Notes: generated by a model from the sequence alone, not told the origin. DNA of 31,851 bases from an uncultured Eubacteriales bacterium (GCA_900543755.1 UQSP01000020.1:1-31851), one strand, 5' to 3'. Positions 18,249 to 26,655 are shown, counted from the first letter of the stretch. A program made the numbers and translations.

Positions 18249-20123
18249 ATGGCAAATCTTAATTCAGTAAAGTTAATATTACCTGAAAATCCTTCGCCGT
18301 CCGTTTTGTTTGCTGCGGATGAACTGGATTCGGTATTCGCATTATGTCGACTTAAAAAACCCGAAAGGGCTGCGTCGCCTGCCGCGGGAGAAAAATTCAT
18401 ATCTTTGGGCGATACCGCCGTAAAGAAAAAATACGGTTTCGAGGCGGCAAAAAGCATAGGCGGCGGATACTGCATAAGGACGCTGGACGGAAATTATTTT
18501 ATCTATTCATACGAGCCTTCAGGCGTAATAAACGGCGTTTACGGATTTTTGGAGCGTGCCGTAGGTTACAGGTTTTACGCCATGGACGAAATCAGGGTAG
18601 ATTGCCGGGACGTATACGAAACGGGCGAAATAGACGTCGACGATCAACCCGACTTCGCGGGAAGGCGGCTGGATTCCTTTTATCTTTATCACGACCCGGT
18701 TTACGCGTTAAGGCTAAGACAGAATGAGTCGTGCGTCGATGCGGATCCGCGCTTAGGCGAAGGGACGCTGTGGTCGGAACTTCACGATCAGTCGCTGGCT
18801 TTTCAGCTTGTCCCGTTGGAAAAGTATAAGACCGAGGAAAATATTGCAAAAGGCTGGTGGTCTGAAAAAGGAGATCAGCTTTGCTGGACAAAGGCGTATT
18901 ACGACGAAGAACTTTTTGAGCTGCTATGCGCAAGTTTAATAGACGATGTCAGACGCGAGCCGGACAAAAAGTTTTTTATGCTTGGTCAGACCGATAATCC
19001 TTACTACTGTGAGTGCGAAACATGTAAACGGGATTATGAGCGCTACGGTGTGTCGGGAGTAATGGTAAGGCTTGCCAACAAGCTGGCGGCGCGTGTCAAG
19101 GAGTTTATAGACAAGGAGCAGGGCGGAAGGGAGCATTACGTCTGCATATTCGCTTATTTGCAAACTATGGACCCGCCTGTCAGGACGGAAAACAACATGA
19201 TTGTTCCGCTTGACGAAAGCGTGGTTGCCGCAGATAACGTAATGATAAGAATAGCGCCTATCGAAAGCGGAGTGCTTTATTCTCACCTGGACCCGCGTAT
19301 CAATCCTCATTCCACCTCCTCGTTTATAGGCTGGCGCACGGTAGCGAAACATTTTGCCGTATGGGACTACGGTACCGATTTTTCCGCCTACACGGTGCCT
19401 TATCCGGATTGGGACGTTCTGGGCAAAAATCTCAGGTTTTTTAAAGAGTACGGCGCGGTGGACCTTCTTACGCAGCTACCCGCGCATACCTGCGGCACTG
19501 AGTTTTACGCGATGAAAATGTTCGTGCGCTCCCGGCTCATGTGGGACGTAAAGCTAAACGAGCAGAAACTTACCGAAGAGTTTATCGACGCCTATTACGG
19601 CGCCGCCGCGCCCTATATGCGCGAATATCTGGGCGTTCTTAAAAAGCATTACGCATTTCTTAAAGAAAACGCCGCGTATACCGCCACGATTTACGTGCCG
19701 CTGATGCAGGCGGTGTACTGGCCGATTAAAGTGCTTAAACGCATCGAAAGGATATTCAGAAACGCGTTCAAAGCGGTTAAGAACAGCGAAACGGGCGAGC
19801 GCCGCGCTCTTATCGAAAAGAGATTGCGCTGTGAAAGCCTTTTCTACAGACTTATCATGTTTGACGCCTACAAGCATCGTTTTACGCTTAAACAGCAGAC
19901 CGAAAACGTCGATTCCTTTGAAAGGGACGCGCGCGAAGCGGGATTTATAGCTTATGCAAACGGTTGGAAATTCGGGCAGGGTAAACTGGAAACTCTTATT
20001 CTCAATCATCGCAAGCGGCTTCAGCTTATGAAACATGCGGAAGAGTTTTCCGCAGCAGACAATAACTGTCTGAAAAATTTCTGTTATGTCAATGAATTCC
20101 CCGCCGAACATTCTTTTAAATGA
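18249..20123 (+). CDS. DUF4838-type putative glycoside hydrolase, cytosolic paralogue
   Basis: A 624-residue protein with no signal peptide. It aligns along its length with the lipoprotein at 15,764: the EIDV-type linker after a YGFLERAVGYRFYAMDE segment, DQSLAFQLVPLEKY, FMLGQTDNPYYCECETC (C254, C256, C259), SGVMVRLANK, NVMIRIAPIESG, WDYGTDFSAYTVPYPDW and AHTCGTEFYAMK. The CxCxxC motif is a hallmark of the DUF4838 family and probably binds a metal or is structural. AAGGGGA just before the ATG at 18249 sets the start. It opens the second block, upstream of the regulator and sugar-metabolism genes, and is placed to act on imported oligosaccharide. The reaction is inferred, not known. Confidence 0.88.
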   Translation: MANLNSVKLILPENPSPSVLFAADELDSVFALCRLKKPERAASPAAGEKFISLGDTAVKKKYGFEAAKSIGGGYCIRTLDGNYFIYSYEPSGVINGVYGFLERAVGYRFYAMDEIRVDCRDVYETGEIDVDDQPDFAGRRLDSFYLYHDPVYALRLRQNESCVDADPRLGEGTLWSELHDQSLAFQLVPLEKYKTEENIAKGWWSEKGDQLCWTKAYYDEELFELLCASLIDDVRREPDKKFFMLGQTDNPYYCECETCKRDYERYGVSGVMVRLANKLAARVKEFIDKEQGGREHYVCIFAYLQTMDPPVRTENNMIVPLDESVVAADNVMIRIAPIESGVLYSHLDPRINPHSTSSFIGWRTVAKHFAVWDYGTDFSAYTVPYPDWDVLGKNLRFFKEYGAVDLLTQLPAHTCGTEFYAMKMFVRSRLMWDVKLNEQKLTEEFIDAYYGAAAPYMREYLGVLKKHYAFLKENAAYTATIYVPLMQAVYWPIKVLKRIERIFRNAFKAVKNSETGERRALIEKRLRCESLFYRLIMFDAYKHRFTLKQQTENVDSFERDAREAGFIAYANGWKFGQGKLETLILNHRKRLQLMKHAEEFSAADNNCLKNFCYVNEFPAEHSFK

Positions 20124-20150
20124 ACACAGGCGGTTTATTACGGAGAGATT

Positions 20151-21260
20151 ATGTCTTCAAAGAAAAAAGAACGTCAAATAAAATATCTCGCTGAAAAAAT
20201 ACTTCAAGGTGAATTCGGTTACCCCGGAGAAAGGTTTATGACCACTCGGGAACTCGAGGAATACTGCAAAGTTTCGCTGGTGACCGCCCAAGGAATTATG
20301 ACAGAGCTGAGAAAAAACGAGCTTATCACGCTTTACGGCAAGAATTTTTATCTCAGTTACGGCAGGCTTAAAAACAATTCGCCTTTACAGAAGCGGCGCG
20401 AAAAAAGAAGGTTGTTAGGCGTACACATAACGGAATTAAATAATCCCTATTTTTCTTCTCTCGCAAGAGAGGTGGAAATCCAGACGCGCGAAAGGGGTTA
20501 CGAAACGATCATTGTAAGCAGCGGTTACAATTTCGAAGAGGAATACAAGGCGTTGAAGCTGTTCCAGCGGCTGGGCGCGGACGGAGTTATTTCCACCCCG
20601 TCGAAAGTACAGGAAGTTCAGAACCTTTATTCAAGATACACTCTTCCGTTCGTTTTTTTGTCCAGCGCCGTAGACGGAGTGGACGCCGACAGGGTTCTAA
20701 TAAACAATTTTGCGGGCGGGAAAAGCGTTGCCGAACATTTTATAAAAAACGGATACCGTTCCTTTGTTTACGTTACTCTGAAGAAATTGCGCGGCAAAAC
20801 CGATGCACGTCTTGACGGCTTTATCGAGGGGCTTAAAAAACACGGTTTCACTCTTCCCGAAAACAAGGTTATTTATGTCGACGGCGGAAACAACAACTTT
20901 TTTTCCAATTACGTGGGGCAGCTTCTTTATAACGAAAAACTTCCGACGGGTGTGTTCTGCTATCATGATCTTCTGGCTTTGGAACTCATGCGCGTATGCC
21001 GTCAGTACGGCATAAACGTCCCTCGCGACGTCGGAGTTTCGGGGTACGACAATCTTAAGCTTATACAGGATATGTTTCCTACGCTGACCAGCGTGGATTA
21101 CCGCATAAACAAGCTTGTATCCATTGCGGTGGACTTGCTGATTAAACGTATAAACGGCGAAACGGGCGAAAGCAAGGAACTTTTTGTGGAGCCCATTCTC
21201 ACCATAAGGGGAAGCAGCTCCCGCATGGACAATACGGGCGTCGCGGACTTAAAACAATAA
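20151..21260 (+). CDS. AraR-like transcriptional regulator (GntR winged helix fused to LacI-type effector domain)
   Basis: A 369-residue regulator. Residues about 5-70 form a GntR-type winged helix (FMTTRELEEYCKVSLVTAQGIMTELRKNELI). From about residue 85 it continues as a periplasmic-binding-protein-like effector domain of LacI type (LLGVHITELNNPYFSSLAREVE, GADGVIST, YDNLKLIQDMFPTLTSVDY), which in this family binds a sugar. The arrangement is that of AraR-type hybrid regulators. GGAGAG about 6 nt before the ATG supports the start. It lies within the locus, 27 bp after the DUF4838 gene, so it probably senses the imported sugar and represses one or both transcripts. Candidate sites are the palindrome over the -10 at 47-58 and the repeats around 17,841-17,999; none is proven. 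Confidence 0.92.
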   Translation: MSSKKKERQIKYLAEKILQGEFGYPGERFMTTRELEEYCKVSLVTAQGIMTELRKNELITLYGKNFYLSYGRLKNNSPLQKRREKRRLLGVHITELNNPYFSSLAREVEIQTRERGYETIIVSSGYNFEEEYKALKLFQRLGADGVISTPSKVQEVQNLYSRYTLPFVFLSSAVDGVDADRVLINNFAGGKSVAEHFIKNGYRSFVYVTLKKLRGKTDARLDGFIEGLKKHGFTLPENKVIYVDGGNNNFFSNYVGQLLYNEKLPTGVFCYHDLLALELMRVCRQYGINVPRDVGVSGYDNLKLIQDMFPTLTSVDYRINKLVSIAVDLLIKRINGETGESKELFVEPILTIRGSSSRMDNTGVADLKQ

Positions 21261-21302
21261 ACGTCGTTTTTTTAACGTCAATTATATTTAAGGAGATAAA
21301 TT

Positions 21303-22052
21303 ATGGAAGATTACGGTTACTACAAGAGCATCATCGCCAACCTTGAAAAGGTTAACGAAACGCAGGGCGGAAACATCCAAAAAGCCGCAAAGCTTATGGC
21401 GGACGCCATCCAGCAGGATAAGCTTATTTCCGTTTACGGCGGCGGCGGTCACACTACACTTTGCATGGGCGAAATGTTTTTCCGTGCCGGCGGACTTGCC
21501 AACATCAATCCCATCATGGAGACGGGCCTTACGGTATTCAATCAGGCGCTGAAATACCTTCAGCTTGAACGCACCGTCAACTACGGCTCCGCAATAGTGA
21601 AGTATTACGACCTTAAAAAGGACGACTTGCTTATAATCTTCCATAATATCGGCATTAACGCCGCCACCATAGACGCGGCCATGGAGGCGAAAAAAGCGGG
21701 CGCCAAAATCATTGCCGTGTCGTCAGGTTACTGGCAGAAGGAAATGCCCGCGGACCATTTCATACGTCACCCGTCGGGTAAAAACCTTTTTGATTTCGCG
21801 GACGTATGCATCGACGACTTCAATCCCGTGGGCGACGCGGTAGTACACGTTCCCGGCCTTGAAACGCCCATTGCCCCCGTATCCAACATTGTGGACTTTT
21901 ACATTGCGCACCTTTTGGAAATCGAAACGGTTTCCGAGTGTCTGCGTAGAGGAGTGGTTCCGCCCGTCTGGACCAGTGCAAATACTCCTGGAGGTGATGA
22001 AAAGAATGAAAAAATGCTTGAAAAGTACAAACCCCGGATCAAGATGCTTTAA
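21303..22052 (+). CDS. SIS-domain (UPF0309-type) phosphosugar-binding protein
   Basis: A 249-residue single-SIS-domain protein. It shows the SIS nucleotide-fold core (LISVYGGGGHTTLCMGEMFFRAGG near residues 41-63, DDLLIIFHNIGINAATIDAAMEAKKAGAKIIAVSS) and the C-terminal PPVWTSANTPGGDEKN signature of UPF0309 proteins. The SIS fold binds phosphosugars and serves in isomerases and in regulators; this one has no DNA-binding domain, so an enzyme is more likely. AAGGAG upstream of 21303 is a good site. The next gene's ribosome binding site and start lie inside its last codons, so the two are probably translationally coupled. It likely handles a phosphorylated product of the imported glycan. Confidence 0.88.
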   Translation: MEDYGYYKSIIANLEKVNETQGGNIQKAAKLMADAIQQDKLISVYGGGGHTTLCMGEMFFRAGGLANINPIMETGLTVFNQALKYLQLERTVNYGSAIVKYYDLKKDDLLIIFHNIGINAATIDAAMEAKKAGAKIIAVSSGYWQKEMPADHFIRHPSGKNLFDFADVCIDDFNPVGDAVVHVPGLETPIAPVSNIVDFYIAHLLEIETVSECLRRGVVPPVWTSANTPGGDEKNEKMLEKYKPRIKML

Positions 22053-23709
22053 GCTGATTGTATGCCTGTCGCTGTGTTTTTGCCTTACGGCTTCGCTTGC
22101 GCTTGTCGGCTGCGGCGATTCGTCGGAAAATAAAAGCGGGATCCGATTCGAGGAAACGGCGGTGACTGTCACGGTCGGCAGCAGCAAGGACGTAATAGCC
22201 TCTTTTTCCGAAAGCTATACGGATTACGAAACGGAGTGGACGGTATCGGACGAATCGGTGCTCAGGCTTACGGTTCCGTCTAAAAAACTTCAGCCCAACA
22301 AGGCAAGGCTTAAGGGACTTAAGGCCGGGTCGGCTACCGTCACGGCAAAAGCCGCCGACGGAATGACCGCCGAAATTACGGTTACCGTAACGGACAAAAG
22401 CGAACAGGGCGGAAGCGGTGAAACGGACGGCGCCGAAACCGACGATAATGAATTGAAGCTTACTTGCCGAACGCTTAATGTGGCGATAGGCGAAACGGCC
22501 GAATTCCCCGCCGAAAACAAAGAAGGCGCGGTTTACTCAAGCGAAAATTCTGCCGTCGCGACAGTGGGAGATAACGGACTTATTACTGCCGTTACTGCGG
22601 GATTTACATACGTTACCGCCGTTAAAGAGGATGTTACGGTAAAAATTAAAGTCGGCGCTGTTTCCAAAGAGGTCGATTCCGTTACCCTTACGGATAATGA
22701 AGACGAGCGTATAAATTTCTACGGAAGAAGCAAATACGACACGTCCCTTTCCGCTCGTATGCTTTATTTTACGGCTTCGGGTTTCGACGTTGCGTTTTAC
22801 GGAACGGAGCTTAAGGCAACGATGCTGCGTGAAAGTTCCGATACTTATGTGCCTTATTTAAGTGTTTTCGTCGACGACGAAAGCATGACCGAGGTTCTGC
22901 CCCTTTCGGGTGACCGCGTGATTAAACTTATAGACAAAAGCGCAAAGGAATACACGATAGTCAGCGGGCTTACCGAGGGCTGGCACGTCGTGAAAGTAAG
23001 AAAACGTACTGCCTTCCAGCGCGGTTCTACCAAAATGGACACCGTGGCGGTAAGAAGTTTTTCCACCGACGGTTATTTCGGATACTGCCCCGATAAGCCC
23101 GAGCTTCGCATTGACGTTTACGGCGATTCGTTCAGCTGCGGTTACGGCAATCTGGAGGACGGCAGTTCCATGACAAGCGAGAACACCGACGGTAACCTTG
23201 CTTATCACGCTTTGCTTGCTTCCGCCGTGGGGGCTGAGCTCAACGTAATGGCGGCAAGCGGATGGGGCGTTTACAAGGGATACGGCGGCACCGCTTCCTG
23301 GAGCTGGGCAAACTACTATGACAAACTCAACACTATGTCCGGCGAAACCGTTTCTGTGGGCGGCGCGGATGTAATCATAATAAACTTAGGCACAAACGAT
23401 GTGGGGGGCGGCGCTTTTGCGGACGCTGAACAGACTGCTCTTTTCAAAGAGGCTTACAAAAAAATGCTGAACGGACTTATTGAGCAGAATCCCGACGCGC
23501 TGATACTTTGTACTTACGGGTTCTGTTCGACTGATTCGCGCTGCAAAACCGCAATAACGGATGTAGTTTCGGAATACTCTTCGGACAACGTGAAGACCTA
23601 TTTTTACACGACGGTTAATTCCACGACAGGTCATCCCGACGTTGCAAACCATCGTAACGGCGCAAAAGAATTGGAAAATGTTTTAAAAAATTACGGAATC
23701 ATCGATTAA
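22006..23709 (+). CDS. CE2-like SGNH carbohydrate esterase, lipoprotein with two bacterial Ig domains
   Basis: A 567-residue lipoprotein. The start at 22006 is fixed by the perfect ribosome site GGAGGTGAT (21990-21998) 7 nt upstream; it overlaps the SIS gene by 47 bp in another frame. Lipobox L-V-G-C puts the lipid Cys at residue 36. Two Big_2-like Ig domains follow (about 45-145, with EWTVSDESVLRL and GLKAGSATVTA, and about 155-225). Residues about 235-360 resemble the beta-sandwich before the catalytic domain of CE2 esterases. The SGNH domain carries GDSFSCGYGN (nucleophile S375), GTND (462-465) and GHP with probable catalytic H543. No Asp sits just before that His, which fits the Ser-His dyad reported for CE2 enzymes. 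It should remove acetyl groups from a glycan at the cell surface. Confidence 0.88.
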   Translation: MKKCLKSTNPGSRCFKLIVCLSLCFCLTASLALVGCGDSSENKSGIRFEETAVTVTVGSSKDVIASFSESYTDYETEWTVSDESVLRLTVPSKKLQPNKARLKGLKAGSATVTAKAADGMTAEITVTVTDKSEQGGSGETDGAETDDNELKLTCRTLNVAIGETAEFPAENKEGAVYSSENSAVATVGDNGLITAVTAGFTYVTAVKEDVTVKIKVGAVSKEVDSVTLTDNEDERINFYGRSKYDTSLSARMLYFTASGFDVAFYGTELKATMLRESSDTYVPYLSVFVDDESMTEVLPLSGDRVIKLIDKSAKEYTIVSGLTEGWHVVKVRKRTAFQRGSTKMDTVAVRSFSTDGYFGYCPDKPELRIDVYGDSFSCGYGNLEDGSSMTSENTDGNLAYHALLASAVGAELNVMAASGWGVYKGYGGTASWSWANYYDKLNTMSGETVSVGGADVIIINLGTNDVGGGAFADAEQTALFKEAYKKMLNGLIEQNPDALILCTYGFCSTDSRCKTAITDVVSEYSSDNVKTYFYTTVNSTTGHPDVANHRNGAKELENVLKNYGIID

Positions 23710-23730
23710 AAATCAAGGAGAATTATTTTT

Positions 23731-24762
23731 ATGGCAATCAAACACACTGCCGTAAGCTATTACGGAATAAACTACGTTGAGCACGCAAAACAAGATTTTC
23801 GTGAAATGCGCGAACACGGCTGTGATACGGTTATACTTGCGTTGACGGAGTTCGATCTGGACTTTTGGTTTCCCAATATTAACGCAATAGTTCGCACGGC
23901 TCACGAAGAAGGATTAAGGGTACTTGCCGATACCTGGGGAATAGGTAAGTATTTCGGCGGCGAAAACGTAAGTTTGTTTTTACAGAACAACATTCATTCA
24001 AGGCAGGTGTCGGCTTTCACCGACGAGCCTCTTAACGCGGCTTGTTTCAATACAAATGCATTCAGGGATTACTTTATGCGCCTTTGCACCCGCCTTGCGC
24101 GCGAAACGGAAGTAGACGGCTTCTTCTGGGACGAGCCGCATTACGCGCTTCCCAAATCTTATGCGTCCATAACCGGCTCACCCGGGGACGATTGGGCGTG
24201 CCGTTGCCCCGTTTGCAGGGAAAAGTTCAAAGCTTATTACGGCTACGATATGCCTAAAGTCATGAACGACGACGTTAAACAGTTCCGCTGGCGCGAGGCT
24301 ATGGTCATTCTGTCCGAAACCAGTAAGGCAATCAAGGAAATCAATCCCAAAGCCGAAATTACCTGCTGCGTACACGCTACCATCAATACATATTATGTTT
24401 GCGAGCTTCGCGGCTACGACAACTGGGACCTTGTCGCGTCCTGTCCTTATTTCGACGTGTTTTCCACTACCATCATCAGCTGGGATTTGCCCGAAAAATT
24501 CTTCCGCGAAATCACACGCCGCACTGTGGAGGTGGCAAAAAAATACGGCAAACAGTCCGAGCGTTGGATTATGGGCTACAACAAGCGCCCCGATGACTGG
24601 TCTCGGATAGACAAGGTCGTGGATATGTACGAGGAAATGGGTGTCGACAGGCTTGCGACCTGGACTTATCGCGGGGGTTACGGCACTTCCGTCGCCGCGC
24701 CCGATGCGCTTCAGCTTTGGGAAAATATCGGCAGAAATTATAAACGCGTCCTGAAAAAATAA
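23731..24762 (+). CDS. TIM-barrel glycoside-hydrolase-like protein, cytosolic
   Basis: A 343-residue protein with no signal peptide and a probable (beta/alpha)8 barrel. It opens with AVSYYGINYV, then GCDTVILALTEFDLDFW and GLRVLADTWGIGKYFGG. The strand DGFFWDEPHY (D134, E135) looks like an active-site strand of clan-A-like glycosidases, and WACRCPVC follows (C157, C159, C162), a CxCxxC motif like those in the two DUF4838 proteins. Later strands read AEITCCVH and ATWTYRGGYGT. AAGGAG (23715-23720) is 10 nt before the ATG, only 21 bp after the esterase gene. I do not recognise a numbered GH family. The role is inferred from fold and context: hydrolysis or rearrangement of the imported sugar. Confidence 0.75.
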   Translation: MAIKHTAVSYYGINYVEHAKQDFREMREHGCDTVILALTEFDLDFWFPNINAIVRTAHEEGLRVLADTWGIGKYFGGENVSLFLQNNIHSRQVSAFTDEPLNAACFNTNAFRDYFMRLCTRLARETEVDGFFWDEPHYALPKSYASITGSPGDDWACRCPVCREKFKAYYGYDMPKVMNDDVKQFRWREAMVILSETSKAIKEINPKAEITCCVHATINTYYVCELRGYDNWDLVASCPYFDVFSTTIISWDLPEKFFREITRRTVEVAKKYGKQSERWIMGYNKRPDDWSRIDKVVDMYEEMGVDRLATWTYRGGYGTSVAAPDALQLWENIGRNYKRVLKK

Positions 24763-24782
24763 ATAAGGAAGGCTTGTTTGCC

Positions 24783-25517
24783 ATGAAAAAAATAAATACT
24801 TTCGAAGAGGGATTAAATAAACTTCTCGGTATGTTTGAAATTCCCGTACCCGATTACCGTTATCTCCCCGGGAACGCTGATGAGCTTTGCGATTTCCTGG
24901 TGCTTGACAAAGTACGCATCCCGCTTCTTTGGTGGCGGTATCACGAAAAATTCTACGGCATGAAAGGTTTTACCGAAAGCAATCCCGGTAAAAATTGTTG
25001 CATCAACGTTTATTCTTTCACTACCATAGACGAAAGCATAAGTACGCTTCTTTACCGCGAAATCGATATCGCCGAGTGGCTTTTGGGTTCACGCGCAAAA
25101 AAGATTACGGCTTTCTCATCTGGCGATGCGCTAAATGCAATCGTTGTAATGGATAACGAAACTGTAGCCAACCTCGAGCTTGCTTCAACCATGCCTGAAG
25201 GCGCTTTGCCTCAATGTCAGCACAGACTTCTTACCACCAACGGTATGGCCAACGACAGGGTGGTCGATACCGTTACCGTTCAAAGCGCAATAAACGTTTT
25301 TGCTTATTCTGCGAAACCGGACGTATATACGGACCTCGAGTCCTGGCTTTACGGATTAAGTCCCGACGATACAAACAAAGTCGAGTGCGCTTTTTCGCTT
25401 GTGCGCGGAATGGAAAACAAGGACGATTTTATTTCGGCGGATAAGCACTTGAGAAAGGCGGTTAAAGCCGCTCTTGAATCGGCGAATAAAGAAGTTACCT
25501 GTATGGTGGAGGCTTAG
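24783..25517 (+). CDS. Protein resembling only the C-terminal domain of Gfo/Idh/MocA oxidoreductases
   Basis: A 244-residue cytosolic protein. AAGGAAGG (24765-24772) is 10 nt before ATG 24783; a TTG at 24774 is too close to that site. The second half (YREIDIAEWLLGSRAKKITAF, VMDNETVANLELASTMPEG, DRVVDTVTVQSAINVF, DLESWLYGLSPDD, LRKAVKAALESANKEV) reads like the alpha/beta C-terminal domain of Gfo/Idh/MocA enzymes. No N-terminal Rossmann fold, GxGxxG or EKP motif is present; about 75 residues (LLWWRYHEKFYGMKGF) replace it. The frame is intact and well translated, so it is not an obvious fragment. A full-length family member follows 7 bp after the stop. It may be a partner subunit of that enzyme; this is inference. 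Confidence 0.7.
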   Translation: MKKINTFEEGLNKLLGMFEIPVPDYRYLPGNADELCDFLVLDKVRIPLLWWRYHEKFYGMKGFTESNPGKNCCINVYSFTTIDESISTLLYREIDIAEWLLGSRAKKITAFSSGDALNAIVVMDNETVANLELASTMPEGALPQCQHRLLTTNGMANDRVVDTVTVQSAINVFAYSAKPDVYTDLESWLYGLSPDDTNKVECAFSLVRGMENKDDFISADKHLRKAVKAALESANKEVTCMVEA

Positions 25518-25524
25518 TTTTAAT

Positions 25525-26595
25525 ATGAAACCAATTAAAATTGCGCTTTTATCGTGCAATCACGGTCACGGTAAATCATATTACGACCTTATCAACAATC
25601 CTTTCTATAAACTGGTGGCGGTTTCCGTGGAACCGGGCTACAAGGATAAAATCTTTCTGGAAAAGCTCCCGGGAATTCCCAAGTACGACAGCGACGAGGA
25701 ACTTTACGCCAATCACCCCGATATCGAGGCGGTCGTCATTGCCAGCGCCAATCGTAAACATATTGCTCAGATGCGTGTCGCCTGCGAAAAAGGACTGCAC
25801 ATCATGAGCATGAAAGTCCCGTCTTTTAACATGGACGAGTATGACGAAATGATTGATATTACCGAAAAGGCAGGCGTCGTCTGTCAGGTAGAGTTGGAAA
25901 TGCGCGAAAGCGCCGAAGTCTTAAGAGTTAAAGAACTTATAGAGCAGGGCGCTGTTGGTAAACCTCTGTCCGTTACTGCGCTTAATTATTCGCATAATCC
26001 CGTGTGGTGGCGTCCCTGGCAATGTTCGCCTGAGGAAAGCTACGGTAAGCGCGTCCGCATAAGAGAAGGAGAGGAACGTTTCCGCGGCGGGGCACTTTCC
26101 GACCACCCGCATATTTTCGACGTAATCAGGTTCGTGACGAACAGCGACTACGAATCGGTTTTTGCCGAAATCGCGCCCAATATACGCGACATCGAAACCG
26201 AGGACCTTATTCATGTAATAGGTAAACTCAAAAACGGTATGACTTATTCTCTTGACCCAAGCTATGCCAACGACGAGCATCGCGTCGTCAGAATGTACAA
26301 CTGGCAGAAATATCCTCGTTGCGTGGAAGTGACCATGAACGTAGTTGGTACAGATGGGGTTATAGTTGCCGACGTGTACGGCAGAGCGTTTTACCACAAC
26401 GGCGGTGAAACAGGCGAATATTCCGCAATAAGGTGCGGTGCGCGCGGACTATGGAACAAGCGCATGGACGAATTCTATCACTGCGTTCGCGATGGTAAAA
26501 AGCCTACTGTGGGTTTAAGAGAACACCGCCGCACCATAGAAGTTATGAACGCCGCTTACGACAGCGTTAAGACGGGCAGTATAATAAAACTTTAA
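25525..26595 (+). CDS. Gfo/Idh/MocA-family NAD(P)-dependent sugar oxidoreductase
   Basis: A 356-residue enzyme, the usual family length. The start is ATG 25525, 7 bp after the previous stop, with GGTGGAGG (25505-25512) inside the end of that gene; upstream in-frame codons overlap its coding region. The N-terminal Rossmann half has LLSCNHGHGKSY, DIEAVVIASANRKHIAQM and a modified EKP motif read as SMKVP (K97). The C-terminal half has GALSDHPHIFDVIRF, where D193 and H196 correspond to the catalytic D-x-x-H region. These enzymes oxidise or reduce hydroxyls of sugars and inositols or act in oxidative glycoside cleavage. It is the last gene before a strong terminator and probably handles an unusual monosaccharide from the glycan. 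Confidence 0.9.
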   Translation: MKPIKIALLSCNHGHGKSYYDLINNPFYKLVAVSVEPGYKDKIFLEKLPGIPKYDSDEELYANHPDIEAVVIASANRKHIAQMRVACEKGLHIMSMKVPSFNMDEYDEMIDITEKAGVVCQVELEMRESAEVLRVKELIEQGAVGKPLSVTALNYSHNPVWWRPWQCSPEESYGKRVRIREGEERFRGGALSDHPHIFDVIRFVTNSDYESVFAEIAPNIRDIETEDLIHVIGKLKNGMTYSLDPSYANDEHRVVRMYNWQKYPRCVEVTMNVVGTDGVIVADVYGRAFYHNGGETGEYSAIRCGARGLWNKRMDEFYHCVRDGKKPTVGLREHRRTIEVMNAAYDSVKTGSIIKL

Positions 26596-26625
26596 ATTGT
26601 TTTTCATACTCCTTAAATAGCAATT

Positions 26626-26655
26626 CCCGGCACAAACTGATGTTTGCCGGGTTTT
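26626..26655 (+). terminator. Intrinsic terminator of the glycan locus
   Basis: CCCGG...CAAAC (26626-26637) pairs with GTTTG-CCGGG (26642-26651) around a TGAT loop, followed by TTTT. It lies 31 bp after the oxidoreductase stop codon and closes the second block. Confidence 0.88.

Noticed and set aside
21261..21302. T-run after ACGTCG between the regulator and SIS genes as a terminator
   Set aside because: No stem of useful length precedes the T-run; the ACGTC copies are in direct, not inverted, order.
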